Shown here one piece after another: positions 45,014 through 53,933 of a stretch of 64,000 bases of DNA. The notes under the pieces are model-generated. The model made no database searches. It had not been told where the DNA came from and worked only from the letters and a program-made list of their open reading frames with translations. Numbering within the stretch: the first letter of the stretch is position 1; every line of letters begins with the position of its first letter. The stretch comes from Pycnococcus provasolii (lineage: Eukaryota; Chlorophyta; Pseudoscourfieldiophyceae; Pseudoscourfieldiales). The stretch spans positions 62,001 to 126,000 of the forward strand of contig CP150555.1 of assembly GCA_049487715.1 (NCBI GenBank), in the 5' to 3' direction. The position numbers and the translations under genes were made by a program.

Positions 45014-47668
45014 TCATTCTTGGACCACTCTACGAATTTCTCGTAGGATACGCATGCGCTCGAGCTCCTCGTCCGTCAGGAGCATGCCCGCACTCGCCTT
45101 CGCCTCTAATGCTGCCAGCTCTTCCTCCGTAGACGGAGGCTCGGCGGCTTGAAGGTCGCGCATGCGCTCGAGCTCCTCGTCTGTCAGAAGCAAGCCCGCA
45201 CTCGCCTTCGCCTCCAATGCTGCCAGCTCTTCCTCCGCAGACGGAGGCTCGGCGGCTTGAAGGTCGCGCATGCGCTCGAGCTCCTCGTCTGTCAGAAGCA
45301 TGCCCGCACTCGCCTTCGCCTCCAATGCTGCCAGCTCTTCCTCCGCAGACGGAGGCTCGGCGGCTTGAAGGTCGCGCATGCGCTCGAGCTCCTCGTCTGT
45401 CAGAAGCAAGCCCGCACTCGCCTTCGCCTCCAATGCTGCCAGCTCTTCCTCCGCAGACGGAGGCTCGGCGGCTTGAAGGTCGCGCATGCGCTCGAGCTCC
45501 TCGTCTGTCAGAAGCATGCCCGCACTCGCCTTCGCCTCTAATGCTGCCAGCTCTTCCTCCGTAGACGGAGGCTCGGCGGCTTGAAGGTCGCGCATGCGCT
45601 CGAGCTCCTCGTCTGTCAGAAGCATGCCCGCACTCGCCTTCGCCTCCAACGCTGCCAGCTCTTCCTCCGTAGACGGCAGCTCGTCCTCCGCTACATCCTC
45701 ACCTATCACCGTATCGTCCTGCGCTGGAGGTGGGGCAGCGGCGGCAGCAGCAGGCGCCGCTGATCCACCAGAGCTAGCCCCGCCGCTGCCACCATATAAC
45801 TTGTTTTGGATTTTCTCAAGTTCATCCGGATCCACGTGGCGCTGCAGCAATCCAACCTCACGTCGCATCATCGTCTCCTCTCTTCGCATCTCTGCCACTC
45901 TCTCGCGAAGTTCCTCACGCTCACCCGTCAGGCGATCAACCTTTGCCTTTTCGCTTGTCAGTGCACGTTCCGCTCTATCGCGTGCCTGCTCAATTGCTGC
46001 CAGCTCGCGGCGCTGGTCCTCCGCGGCATATTCTGAATGTCGCTGCATCTTTTTAATCTCTTCGCGCAGCTCCTGGCGCTCCTTCGCGAATGCCGCCTCT
46101 TTGTCTGCCATCACTTTGGCGTAGTACACATCCTTCGCCGCCTCGGCGTCACGGACCATGCGATCCGCCCGTCTTCGCCATTCGCTCTCCACGTGCCGCA
46201 CGGCAGCATTCTTCACCTTTTGTGCCGCATCATCCGCGCCGCGAAGTCCAGTGGTGAGCGTTGTAACGAGTCCACCCAGCAGCTCGATGAGCGCGAGCGA
46301 ATCCTCGCGTCCGCGTGGCCACAACCTCGCCGCATACTCTGCAAGTTGCACAACATCGCGGCGCGCCACGGGTGACGCCTTCACGAAAGCACCCTCAGGA
46401 TAAGAGCTGGAGCGAACGTCGTCATACCCCACTCCCGCTACTGCCACAGGGCCGCCGCCATGGTCCAGCGCAGCGCGAGCTCGCTTTGAGCCGCTCGCGT
46501 GGGGCCATCCGCCGGCGGTCGGCGTATCTCCGACGTGACACTCGAGCGATGCGAAGTGTAGGCGATCCCAATCATCCTGCAGGCTAGTCGGCACCTGCAT
46601 AGATCTGAGCGCCTCACCGTACACGTGTGCACCGAACGATGGCGCGTCGCCGTCCGTAGTACTTGGTGCGAAGCTCGCACTCGGCGCAGGCTGCGCGCCG
46701 TCGCCCGAAACCATAGACACGGGTGCCACCACATTGCGATGCCTATCGTGAGGAGCCCTTAGACGAACGTCGAGGTGCATATACAGCCACGGGCCACCCA
46801 CCCCACCGGGTGCTGACGCCGAGGCGCCGGCGCCGGCGGCTGTTCGTGCGCCAAGCGCGCGCTGGATCTGCTCGTCGTTGAAGAAGTAGCGCGTCCAAGC
46901 GACAGGCGCCGCCTGTATGCCCACATCGGCGCGGGCGGGCTCCGCCGGCGCGCTCGGAGTCTGCTTGGGCAGCATACCCCGCCGACCTGCCGCGACGTTC
47001 TCTGCGGCAATGTTCAGTCTCGTCATTCTTGCCGCCGCCTGAGCGTCCATCGCTACGCGCTGGCTCAGAAGCTTCGCCGAATAAGGCCTTGGCTTTGGCG
47101 CCGTACCCAGCGGTGCCGCGGCGGCATCCGAGAACCCTGCCGAACCTCTCACCGCCGCGGCTGTCACGGCCTGTTCGTGAGGTAGCAGCGCCCGTCCGCT
47201 GTCCGGCTTACTTCCTGCCGTTGCACTTCTGAGCCTGATGGCCCTCGCCGAGTGCGCGATCGCCGACGGCGTGGTTGGCACACAGCTCCTTGGCCGCGTG
47301 TGTCCTGAGACTGCGCTTCCGTACAGCCTCTGGTATCTTCCAGGCGGCAGCGCGGACAGCGGCACGGCGCTCTGCGGCCTTGGCTTGAGTGTGCGTGTTC
47401 CCACATCCTCTTCGTGCTCCGCGAGTCCAGAGAGGCGAGCGGACGTGGTCCCAACACCACCTCCTTGCAAGTCTGCATCTCCCCCGTGCGCCGCGGTTTC
47501 GAGCGAGGGAATGCGGTGCGACGGGTGCGCCGACTGCGGCCGCGCTCGCGTTGCGTACGCCGACGCGCCTTCGGCGTACTTCTCGAGGTCCGCCATATCC
47601 GCGTCGTCGCCTTGCGGGTCGTCGTCGTCGAGCATGGCGAGGAGCGGGTCGGAGCCTTGGTCGGACAT
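45014..47668 (-). CDS. Repeat-containing coiled-coil protein, candidate ciliary/cytoskeletal
   Basis: 884 aa from the ATG at 47668. The N-terminal third has repeated R-P-x-S/T motifs (RPQSA twice, RPYSA, RPRS), a style seen in many axonemal microtubule proteins. Residues about 370-560 are Gly/Ser/His-mixed without a family. A coiled coil follows (ESEWRRRADRMVRDAEAAKDVYYAKV...LREEIKKM...). The C-terminus consists of six 36-residue repeats (P-S-T/A-EEELAALEAKASAG-M/L-LLTDEELERMRDLQAAE). No transmembrane or catalytic features are visible. The repeats are almost identical at DNA level, so they are recent or homogenised. Confidence 0.7.
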   Translation of the reverse strand: MSDQGSDPLLAMLDDDDPQGDDADMADLEKYAEGASAYATRARPQSAHPSHRIPSLETAAHGGDADLQGGGVGTTSARLSGLAEHEEDVGTRTLKPRPQSAVPLSALPPGRYQRLYGSAVSGHTRPRSCVPTTPSAIAHSARAIRLRSATAGSKPDSGRALLPHEQAVTAAAVRGSAGFSDAAAAPLGTAPKPRPYSAKLLSQRVAMDAQAAARMTRLNIAAENVAAGRRGMLPKQTPSAPAEPARADVGIQAAPVAWTRYFFNDEQIQRALGARTAAGAGASASAPGGVGGPWLYMHLDVRLRAPHDRHRNVVAPVSMVSGDGAQPAPSASFAPSTTDGDAPSFGAHVYGEALRSMQVPTSLQDDWDRLHFASLECHVGDTPTAGGWPHASGSKRARAALDHGGGPVAVAGVGYDDVRSSSYPEGAFVKASPVARRDVVQLAEYAARLWPRGREDSLALIELLGGLVTTLTTGLRGADDAAQKVKNAAVRHVESEWRRRADRMVRDAEAAKDVYYAKVMADKEAAFAKERQELREEIKKMQRHSEYAAEDQRRELAAIEQARDRAERALTSEKAKVDRLTGEREELRERVAEMRREETMMRREVGLLQRHVDPDELEKIQNKLYGGSGGASSGGSAAPAAAAAAPPPAQDDTVIGEDVAEDELPSTEEELAALEAKASAGMLLTDEELERMRDLQAAEPPSTEEELAALEAKASAGMLLTDEELERMRDLQAAEPPSAEEELAALEAKASAGLLLTDEELERMRDLQAAEPPSAEEELAALEAKASAGMLLTDEELERMRDLQAAEPPSAEEELAALEAKASAGLLLTDEELERMRDLQAAEPPSTEEELAALEAKASAGMLLTDEELERMRILREIRRVVQE
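45029..45676 (-). repeat. Six tandem 108-bp coding repeats
   Basis: Each unit encodes 36 residues. Units differ mainly at two sites (Thr/Ala at position 3; Met/Leu at position 18), and the Leu type alternates with the Met type through the middle of the array, which suggests duplication of a two-unit (216-bp) block. Confidence 0.93.
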
Positions 47669-48208
47669 GGCCGGTTGACCTCCTGTGCGACAGAAGCGAG
47701 AGACAAAACGGGCACGGTCAAACTTTGGGGAGGCGCGCGGATTGATGGGAGGTGACCGTTGGTTTGGTGGGGTCCCGACAACGAACGGATCCCCATTTTC
47801 AGTTTTGGTCAAGAAATACAAGAAATACATACTCCTCTTTACAGTACACGGTACTTTTGGTCGTACGGCGCCACTTTTCGTTTCTGCAAGAGGGAGAGCC
47901 GGGTAAGTACCGGGTCGGGAAACGAGAGTTCGAGCTCGTTGGAACTAAGACATAGGTTGCTCAAGAGCCTCCTCTCCTCCGCCTCCCCCTCCTCTCTGGT
48001 TTGCTTTTGGTTTGGTTTTTGAACTCACACCTGTTTGTCGGCAAACAACCTCCAGGGGGCACGCCATTGCACTCGCACGCGCACTCGCACCTTTGTGCTA
48101 CTTTGTCGTCGCTTCTTGGGCACAATAGTCTAAGCTTGAACGTTTCCTTTATTGTGCACGCACTTATCTACGTCTGTGTTCTTAACGAACGAAGTGCAGA
48201 GAGACCAC
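47669..48208. other. Divergent spacer between two candidate ciliary genes
   Basis: The two genes on either side both carry RP[QS]-type motifs and point away from each other, so this 540-bp segment holds both promoters. It contains ATAGTCTAAG (48125-48134). Nothing else was recognised. Confidence 0.6.
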
Positions 48209-49483
48209 ATGGCGCGCGTGTTCAGCCCCGCGTTCAAACCGCCTCCGCCCGCGTCCGTGCGAGAAGCGTGGGGAGTCGCGGAACAGGCACAGGGGGACGC
48301 ACACGATACGCTAGCAAGCATGACGGCACCCAGGCCGTCCACCGCGCCGCCGCCGTGGGCGACGGCGATAGACACGGACGCCGCGGCCAACCAGAACGCA
48401 TCTTCACGGAGGGAAAGCAGGCGAGGTGCCGTGCCGAACGCGCCGAACAACGCGTGGGCTACAAACCGCAACCCGATCCTCATTGGCGCGCAAGCAACCC
48501 CGGAGGAACCCGCGGCGCTCGTAGGTGCAGAACACAGAATCAGCCGCGGAAGCGCGCCGTACACGTGGGCGAGCCGACGCGACCCAATCCTGGATGGCGA
48601 CGACAAGTATGGTGCAGTGCGGTACGGCGTGAAGCGCGTCGAACACACCGTCCGCGCCCCAGGACCCGTGGGCAAGGCGGCTCCGCGGCCACCGCCGAAC
48701 ATGGCTGGCCTGCCCTCCGGAGCGCGGTGGGGTGGGAGGCAGCAGCCTGCGCTAGGCGCGGGTTCTGCGAGGCCGCAGGATGAGATGTACGAAGACGTGT
48801 CGCGGAGGCACAAAACCTTCACGGCGAACAGTCATATTCTGCAGACGGTGCACGACCGCGACGTGCTCGGCCAAGCGGGGTACTACGGAATTCCTGTCGA
48901 CGCCAGGCTACAGGCGCAGGCGGCGAGCAGTGCCGTCGCCAGGGATGCGGCAAGGCCGTACACGCCGCTGCACCTGAGAGACCACCTGCGAACGGACGGC
49001 GACGCCGTTCTGCCGCAGGAGGGTGCGGACTACGTCGTGCCTCGGCAGATGGACGAGCACGCCATTGCGGGTGGAAAGCCGCACGAAGACCACCTCGTGG
49101 GCGCGGCGTCCCTCGTCAACGCCACCGTGCGCGACATGAGGATTCCCAACCGCAGAGGAGTGGGCCCGCCGAGGAACGAGGTGGGCGTTGTGGTGACGTC
49201 CAAGCGCATTTGGGGCGACGTCGACGAAGACTTCCGCCCACGTGGGCGTGACCACCACCCGGAGTGCTTGCCTACGTCGGACTTCGTGAACGTGGTGAAC
49301 TACCGCTTCTCGGGTGGGATCTGCCCGCAGACGCGGCACACGGACGACTCGAAGCGCCGCGAGCGCCGCGCGATCGAGTCTGCGCTGTACGAGCGCGCCG
49401 CGGCTTACCACGCGGATCGCGCGGGTCGCATCCAGGTGGCGGTGGGTGTGCGCGACGCGCTGATTGCGAGCGCGCGCAGGTAA
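48209..49483 (+). CDS. Candidate ciliary microtubule-associated protein, unknown family
   Basis: 424 aa from the ATG at 48209. It has RPSTAPPPWAT, a pair of related blocks (WATNRNPILIG and WASRRDPILDGDDKYG) spaced about 45 residues apart, and a conserved-looking C-terminal half rich in His, Arg and Tyr (EMYEDVSRRHKTF, YGIPVDARLQAQA, NRRGVGPPRNEVGVV, CPQTRHTDDSKRRERRAIESALYERAAAYHADR). There is no transmembrane segment, coiled coil or enzyme motif. The style resembles axonemal inner-lumen or doublet-associated proteins. This is an inference from composition and neighbours; I do not recognise an exact family. Confidence 0.65.
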   Translation: MARVFSPAFKPPPPASVREAWGVAEQAQGDAHDTLASMTAPRPSTAPPPWATAIDTDAAANQNASSRRESRRGAVPNAPNNAWATNRNPILIGAQATPEEPAALVGAEHRISRGSAPYTWASRRDPILDGDDKYGAVRYGVKRVEHTVRAPGPVGKAAPRPPPNMAGLPSGARWGGRQQPALGAGSARPQDEMYEDVSRRHKTFTANSHILQTVHDRDVLGQAGYYGIPVDARLQAQAASSAVARDAARPYTPLHLRDHLRTDGDAVLPQEGADYVVPRQMDEHAIAGGKPHEDHLVGAASLVNATVRDMRIPNRRGVGPPRNEVGVVVTSKRIWGDVDEDFRPRGRDHHPECLPTSDFVNVVNYRFSGGICPQTRHTDDSKRRERRAIESALYERAAAYHADRAGRIQVAVGVRDALIASARR

Positions 49484-49538
49484 CAAAAATCCCTTGCACA
49501 TATCCGTAGTCACATATGGGATCCATCCCGGATCCGGA

Positions 49539-49563
49539 TTAGGGTTAGGGTTAGGGTTAGGGT
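49539..49563. repeat. Interstitial telomere-type tract (TTAGGG)4
   Basis: Four perfect TTAGGG units in G-rich orientation on the plus strand, 56 bp after the ciliary candidate's stop and about 130 bp before the SDR start. Confidence 0.95.
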
Positions 49564-49693
49564 GCGATCTCCGAATTCGACATTCGTGGCCCTCCTTCCC
49601 CCTCCCCTCCCGTCACCTGTGAGGCTGTGACTGCCCCTCGTGACGCAATATTTTTCTAGTAACGGAGTACTCCATTCATTTCTCCTCACAACG

Positions 49694-50698
49694 ATGATGT
49701 CCTCGCTTGCTCCTCGTGCTCCTTCTCGTGCTGCTCCTTCTCGTGCTCCTTCTCGTGCTGCTCCTTCTCGTGCTCCTAGTGCTCGTGCATCAGCGTCCTC
49801 GGGTGTTGATGTGGAAGCGCCAACTTCGTCAACCATCATCCCTAGCATGCCAACCGGGCCGATCGCTGTGGTCATAGGAGGGAGCCAGGGAACAGGACGT
49901 GCTGTGTGTAGGCGCTTGTGTCAGCAAGGATACAATACCATCGTCGTCGCACGCAACACAGCAAATCTTGACAAGGCGACGCAAGCCTTGCAGGGCGATC
50001 TCCAGCCCAGTCGCGTACTTGCTTCCGTCTCTGCGGACATAACGAACGCGGAAAGCGTGCAGTCTCTTGCCGCCTCTGTCACCGAGGCGACTGGAGGCCG
50101 GCTTGACCTCTTGGTGAACGTCGCCGGCGTGTGCTTGACAGCACCTTTTGGCGCGACGACTGAGGACGACTGGCAGTGGATTATGGAGAGCAACTTTATG
50201 GGACACGTTCGCACGACGCGCGCATTCTTGCCAATGCTTCTTGACGCGGATGCGCGCCGCGGATCGTCGCCTGCACCCATGCCGCCGACGATCGCCTTCG
50301 TAAACTCGTTCGGTGCAGTGTTGCCGCTGAAGGGCATGAGTGCTTACACGGCGTCGAAGTTTGCGCTTCGTGGACTCGCCGAGTCGCTTCGCCCTGAGCT
50401 CGCTCCAAAGGGTGTGCACGTCACCAGTGTGCATCCTGGCGTCATCAAGTCGGATTTCCTCGACCGAGCTGTGTACAAAGAGAGTGCTATGGACACAGAG
50501 AAGATGCGCGAGCTGCTTTCTTCGTCTACTCCCGGTTTGCAGACACCCGAGGAGGTCGCGGACGAGGTGATAAGCGCCATCGAGCGCAAGAAAGAGGAGG
50601 TGATGGTAGGCCTTCCCTTCCAGGCGGCGGCGACGACGTACCGCGTGACGGGAGCGAATCCGTTCGCGCTCGCTGGGCCAGACAACGTCTCTTTGTAA
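49694..50698 (+). CDS. Short-chain dehydrogenase/reductase, probably plastid-targeted
   Basis: 334 aa from the ATG at 49694. Residues 1-48 are a Ser/Ala/Arg/Pro leader built from PSRAAPSRA repeats (encoded by a 27-bp tandem repeat, 49711-49786), a likely transit peptide. The classical SDR fold follows: VVIGGSQGTGRAV (59-71) for the nucleotide, VNVAG (141-145), catalytic Ser205, Tyr218 and Lys222 in the order S...YxxxK (SAYTASKFA), and VTSVHPGVIKSDF. The cofactor is probably NADP(H) since an Arg (VVARN) ends beta2. The substrate is unknown. The stop is within TTGTAAAGTTGTAAC, two TGTAA boxes. Confidence 0.9.
   Translation: MMSSLAPRAPSRAAPSRAPSRAAPSRAPSARASASSGVDVEAPTSSTIIPSMPTGPIAVVIGGSQGTGRAVCRRLCQQGYNTIVVARNTANLDKATQALQGDLQPSRVLASVSADITNAESVQSLAASVTEATGGRLDLLVNVAGVCLTAPFGATTEDDWQWIMESNFMGHVRTTRAFLPMLLDADARRGSSPAPMPPTIAFVNSFGAVLPLKGMSAYTASKFALRGLAESLRPELAPKGVHVTSVHPGVIKSDFLDRAVYKESAMDTEKMRELLSSSTPGLQTPEEVADEVISAIERKKEEVMVGLPFQAAATTYRVTGANPFALAGPDNVSL
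49711..49786 (+). repeat. 27-bp tandem repeat in the SDR transit peptide
   Basis: CTTCTCGTGCTGCTC-type units repeated about three times, encoding PSRAAPSRA repeats. Confidence 0.85.
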
Positions 50699-51130
50699 AG
50701 TTGTAACGGAGTGCTGATGAAGGCAACGAAATCAATAGGTGGTCAGGATGCGAAAGAACAGGAGTTGGCAGCGACGAAACACAACCTTGACCTTGCAAGC
50801 GCTCTCCGGTCCTGTTGAGACACCTTTCGACAATCCGTAGTCTAGTCCGACGCCCAGACGTCCACCTGGCTGCCTGGTCGACTTTGGCCTCTCCCTGTTG
50901 GCTTTTGGCTTTTGGTAAAGTTACCCGGCAGTGCCATCTGTCGAGCAAGCCAAAAACACAAAAAGCAAACCTCCCCCTTTTGGGAGACCAAGAAGAAAAA
51001 GAGTGTGTGTCGGGTAAGCTTAACTTAACCAACTTTGTATATATATATATATATATACTTGCGCTGGCCAGTTGGCCATACACGTTGTTTGGCTCTAGTT
51101 GGCTCGGGTTTTGCTCCACTTCCGCAGAGC
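50699..51130. other. Spacer with TA microsatellite
   Basis: Holds TAGTCTAGTC (50838-50847) and a (TA)n run (51037-51057) ahead of the next coiled-coil gene. No gene seen. Confidence 0.6.
51037..51057. repeat. (TA)n microsatellite
   Basis: Perfect TA run about 75 bp before the start codon of the coiled-coil gene; it may sit in the core promoter. Confidence 0.9.
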
Positions 51131-53704
51131 ATGTACTCGTACAGCACGCCAGGAGGACCGGGCACAAGTGGCGGAGCAACGCCAGGTACAAGTGGCAGGA
51201 CGGCGCGACAAACAAGTTCCACGCCACTCTCCTCTACCGCGGAAGAACAGCTGAAGATCGCTGCAAGCCTCGCGAACAAGGCGGCGGCGACCAAGACGGG
51301 AGCGGCGTCGACGAGCACGCTGCCCGCTGGCGCGCTGCTTGCAACGGGCGTGGAATCGCGCGCCGTACAACAGGTGATGGTATCCATGCGACAGCGCGTG
51401 CAAGCGGCAGAGCAGAAGGCGAATAACCTCGCGGACGCGAACGCAGCGCTCGCCGCTGAAGTCACGGCGGCACGCGCAGATGCAGAAGCTGCGAGGATAA
51501 AACACGCCAACTTGGAGGTGGAGACGGAGAGGTTACGCACGTTCGTGGCACAGGAGAAGGAGACGAGCGCGGCGCATCGAGCCGTGCGTGAGAACGAAGC
51601 GAGGCGCGCAGTGGAAGAGGTGGCAGCCTTGAGAGCAAGCGGCGAGGAGACGAGGCGTCTCCTCCTCGAAGAACGTTCGAGACGAACGGTCGAAGAGGCG
51701 GTTGCCGCAAGCCGAGGCGTGGAGGCGCGCAGCGCCAGCGACACGAAGGAGCTCGTTTTGGCGCACGAGAGCGCGATTATGCACGAGCGGCATCTCGCCG
51801 AGGTTCAGCTTCTCCAGCGCGATTTGACCCAGCAGCGTTCACGCGCGGATGCACTGGCGGAGGAGCTGTCGCGCATGCGCGAGAGAGCCGCGGCCGTGGA
51901 GGGCACCGCGAACGCGACGGCGAATGCCATTGCATTAGCCGCCGAGGCTGCGCGTGCTGAGGCTGAAAAGAGGTTGCAGGCTGCGGAGAAGAGGGCGGAG
52001 GATGCCGAGAGCACTGCAAAAGAGTGCTCCGTGGGTTGGCAGCGTGCGGAGTCACTCTTGGCAGAAATGAGCGTGCGACGTGCAAGCGCTGAGGGAAAGA
52101 GGCTCGAGCTACAGCGAGAGCTAGATGCATTGAGAGAGAGCGACAGAAGAGACTCGAGTGCCGAGGTGCAGGAGCTGAAGCGCCAGCTCGTATCGATGAA
52201 GACTCAGACTGATGAAGACTCCCCGACAGCGACAGCGACAGCGACAGCGGCGGCGGGATTGCCAGATGCACGTCTTCTGTCGCAAGTCGTGGCGGCGATG
52301 CACGCTTTCCAGGGCACAATCACGAAGAGCTATGAACGTCTGGACGCGCTCGTAGAGCGCCGACTTTCCAAGATCGAGCAGCGCCAACGAGCGATTCAAC
52401 ACGCGGCTGATGAAGCGGCGCAGATTCTGTCGGAGAATAACAAGGCGCAGGCGTCTTCGCGTCTCCTCACGCGTCTTCGATCCGACAGCGCCCCCGTACA
52501 CCAAGCGCCGACGAGAAAGTCGTCAGTGATTGTCAACAGGCCAAGGTCGTCATCGTCGCTTTCCGAGGCTGTTAAAATGGCACCCGCACGTCCGGGGACA
52601 TTCGCAGGTGGCTCAGATCCGAAGTTCACGCCTTTTGGCCCTGTCGATGACGCGAACGCTCGAGAACCGGCAGATGCACCACCGGCACGCGCATCCACTG
52701 GCAGAAGCAGATCTTCAAGCACAGCTACCCGCGCAAGATCTTCGAGCACAGCTACAAAATCAAAGACGGTGCATGCAATTGACGAAGAAATGGAACACGC
52801 CGACAACGACATCGTCGGTGACGACGGTCTCGACGAAGACTCGGCTTTCGCTCGTCGCAATGCTTACGCGAAATCGCTGCGAACGGTACAGCCGTCGCGC
52901 GCTCGCGCGTCGACAGATTCAACGTCGAGCAGTCTGCTCGCAAGGATGCCTTGGAATTACGACGATCGTGAGCGTGCCACAACGATTGATGAAACGGCAT
53001 CTCATCGCGCGAATAGGGCACTGTCGTCGACGACGTCATCATCGCCGGCCGTCAATCTGACTGTGGCCACGCGTCGTCCTTCTTCCGCCCCCGCCGTGAG
53101 ACGCAAATCGCTGCGCAGCACAGCTCTGGCGATTAGAGCGACATCTCGCGCGGAGTCGTCGGCGATGGTAGCAACGAACAAATCGGCGGCAGCGAATGCC
53201 GGATGGGCGCCTGGAAAGTGGCGAACATCGGAACCGACTGCGCCTTATCATCCGCAGACGCGCAAGGGTCCAATTTTGCGCCACTACATTGGATCCATGG
53301 CAGGATCATCGTCATCCACAAGTGGCGTGAAGCGCAAGTTGATGCGTCGCAAGGCTGTGGCAAACGTGCCCACCGCGGGAGATATCCCGTCGCTTGCAGC
53401 TGCCGTGGGAGGCGCGGTGCTGTCTGCTCCGAATGATGACCCCTCCTACGCCCCCGAGGGGGAGTACTCAACGTCGTCGGTGCTCGCGAAGCTTGTCGAG
53501 GAGTATGCTGAGCTGCGCGCCAAGTATACGACACTTGCAGCCTCCATCTCCCAGCCAAATGCCTTTAGCGTCGCCGCTGAGCATTTCGATGGCGGCAGCA
53601 CGACGCGTGAGAAGCACATCAAGCTTCAGGAGGTGCTCTCCGCTCTTCAGGCGAAAGGCGAACACATCGAGGCGATCAAGGCGGCAATGCAGCATGTTTA
53701 TTAA
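51131..53704 (+). CDS. Large coiled-coil protein of unknown function
   Basis: 857 aa from the ATG at 51131. Residues 1-65 are Gly/Ser/Thr-rich. About 75-400 is a continuous heptad coiled coil (Ala/Glu/Arg-rich). About 430-760 is Ser/Arg/Ala-rich and disordered, with several RPSS and RARSS patches and a basic stretch VKRKLMRRKA. The C-terminal 90 residues form another helical segment (VLAKLVEEYAELRAKYTTLAASISQ...LQEVLSALQAKGEHIEAIKAAMQHVY) that looks ordered and may be a dimerisation or binding module. No family recognised; a centrosomal or flagellar-base scaffold is plausible. A TGTAA box lies 36 bp after the stop. Confidence 0.7.
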   Translation: MYSYSTPGGPGTSGGATPGTSGRTARQTSSTPLSSTAEEQLKIAASLANKAAATKTGAASTSTLPAGALLATGVESRAVQQVMVSMRQRVQAAEQKANNLADANAALAAEVTAARADAEAARIKHANLEVETERLRTFVAQEKETSAAHRAVRENEARRAVEEVAALRASGEETRRLLLEERSRRTVEEAVAASRGVEARSASDTKELVLAHESAIMHERHLAEVQLLQRDLTQQRSRADALAEELSRMRERAAAVEGTANATANAIALAAEAARAEAEKRLQAAEKRAEDAESTAKECSVGWQRAESLLAEMSVRRASAEGKRLELQRELDALRESDRRDSSAEVQELKRQLVSMKTQTDEDSPTATATATAAAGLPDARLLSQVVAAMHAFQGTITKSYERLDALVERRLSKIEQRQRAIQHAADEAAQILSENNKAQASSRLLTRLRSDSAPVHQAPTRKSSVIVNRPRSSSSLSEAVKMAPARPGTFAGGSDPKFTPFGPVDDANAREPADAPPARASTGRSRSSSTATRARSSSTATKSKTVHAIDEEMEHADNDIVGDDGLDEDSAFARRNAYAKSLRTVQPSRARASTDSTSSSLLARMPWNYDDRERATTIDETASHRANRALSSTTSSSPAVNLTVATRRPSSAPAVRRKSLRSTALAIRATSRAESSAMVATNKSAAANAGWAPGKWRTSEPTAPYHPQTRKGPILRHYIGSMAGSSSSTSGVKRKLMRRKAVANVPTAGDIPSLAAAVGGAVLSAPNDDPSYAPEGEYSTSSVLAKLVEEYAELRAKYTTLAASISQPNAFSVAAEHFDGGSTTREKHIKLQEVLSALQAKGEHIEAIKAAMQHVY

Positions 53705-53933
53705 GGCTGATTTCTCCTTGCTCCGCCTGCGTGGCCCATTTGTAAACGCTATTACGTGAAATGTTTTGTTTCATGACGAGGGGGCTTTGGTGGGAGTCGC
53801 TCTCTCTTTTGCCTCTCCTCTCTCCCTGTTCCATACACTATGTATGCTCGTATGCTACTCGGAAAACTGTATTTACAATAATGTTGTTTGAATATGGTAT
53901 GCGCAATGAATTTTATTCTTAATACACAATCGG

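Noticed and set aside
45029-45676. Possible CRISPR-like or non-coding tandem array
   Set aside because: Units are 108 bp, directly abutting, in frame and encode a regular 36-aa repeat; there are no spacers and the genome is eukaryotic.
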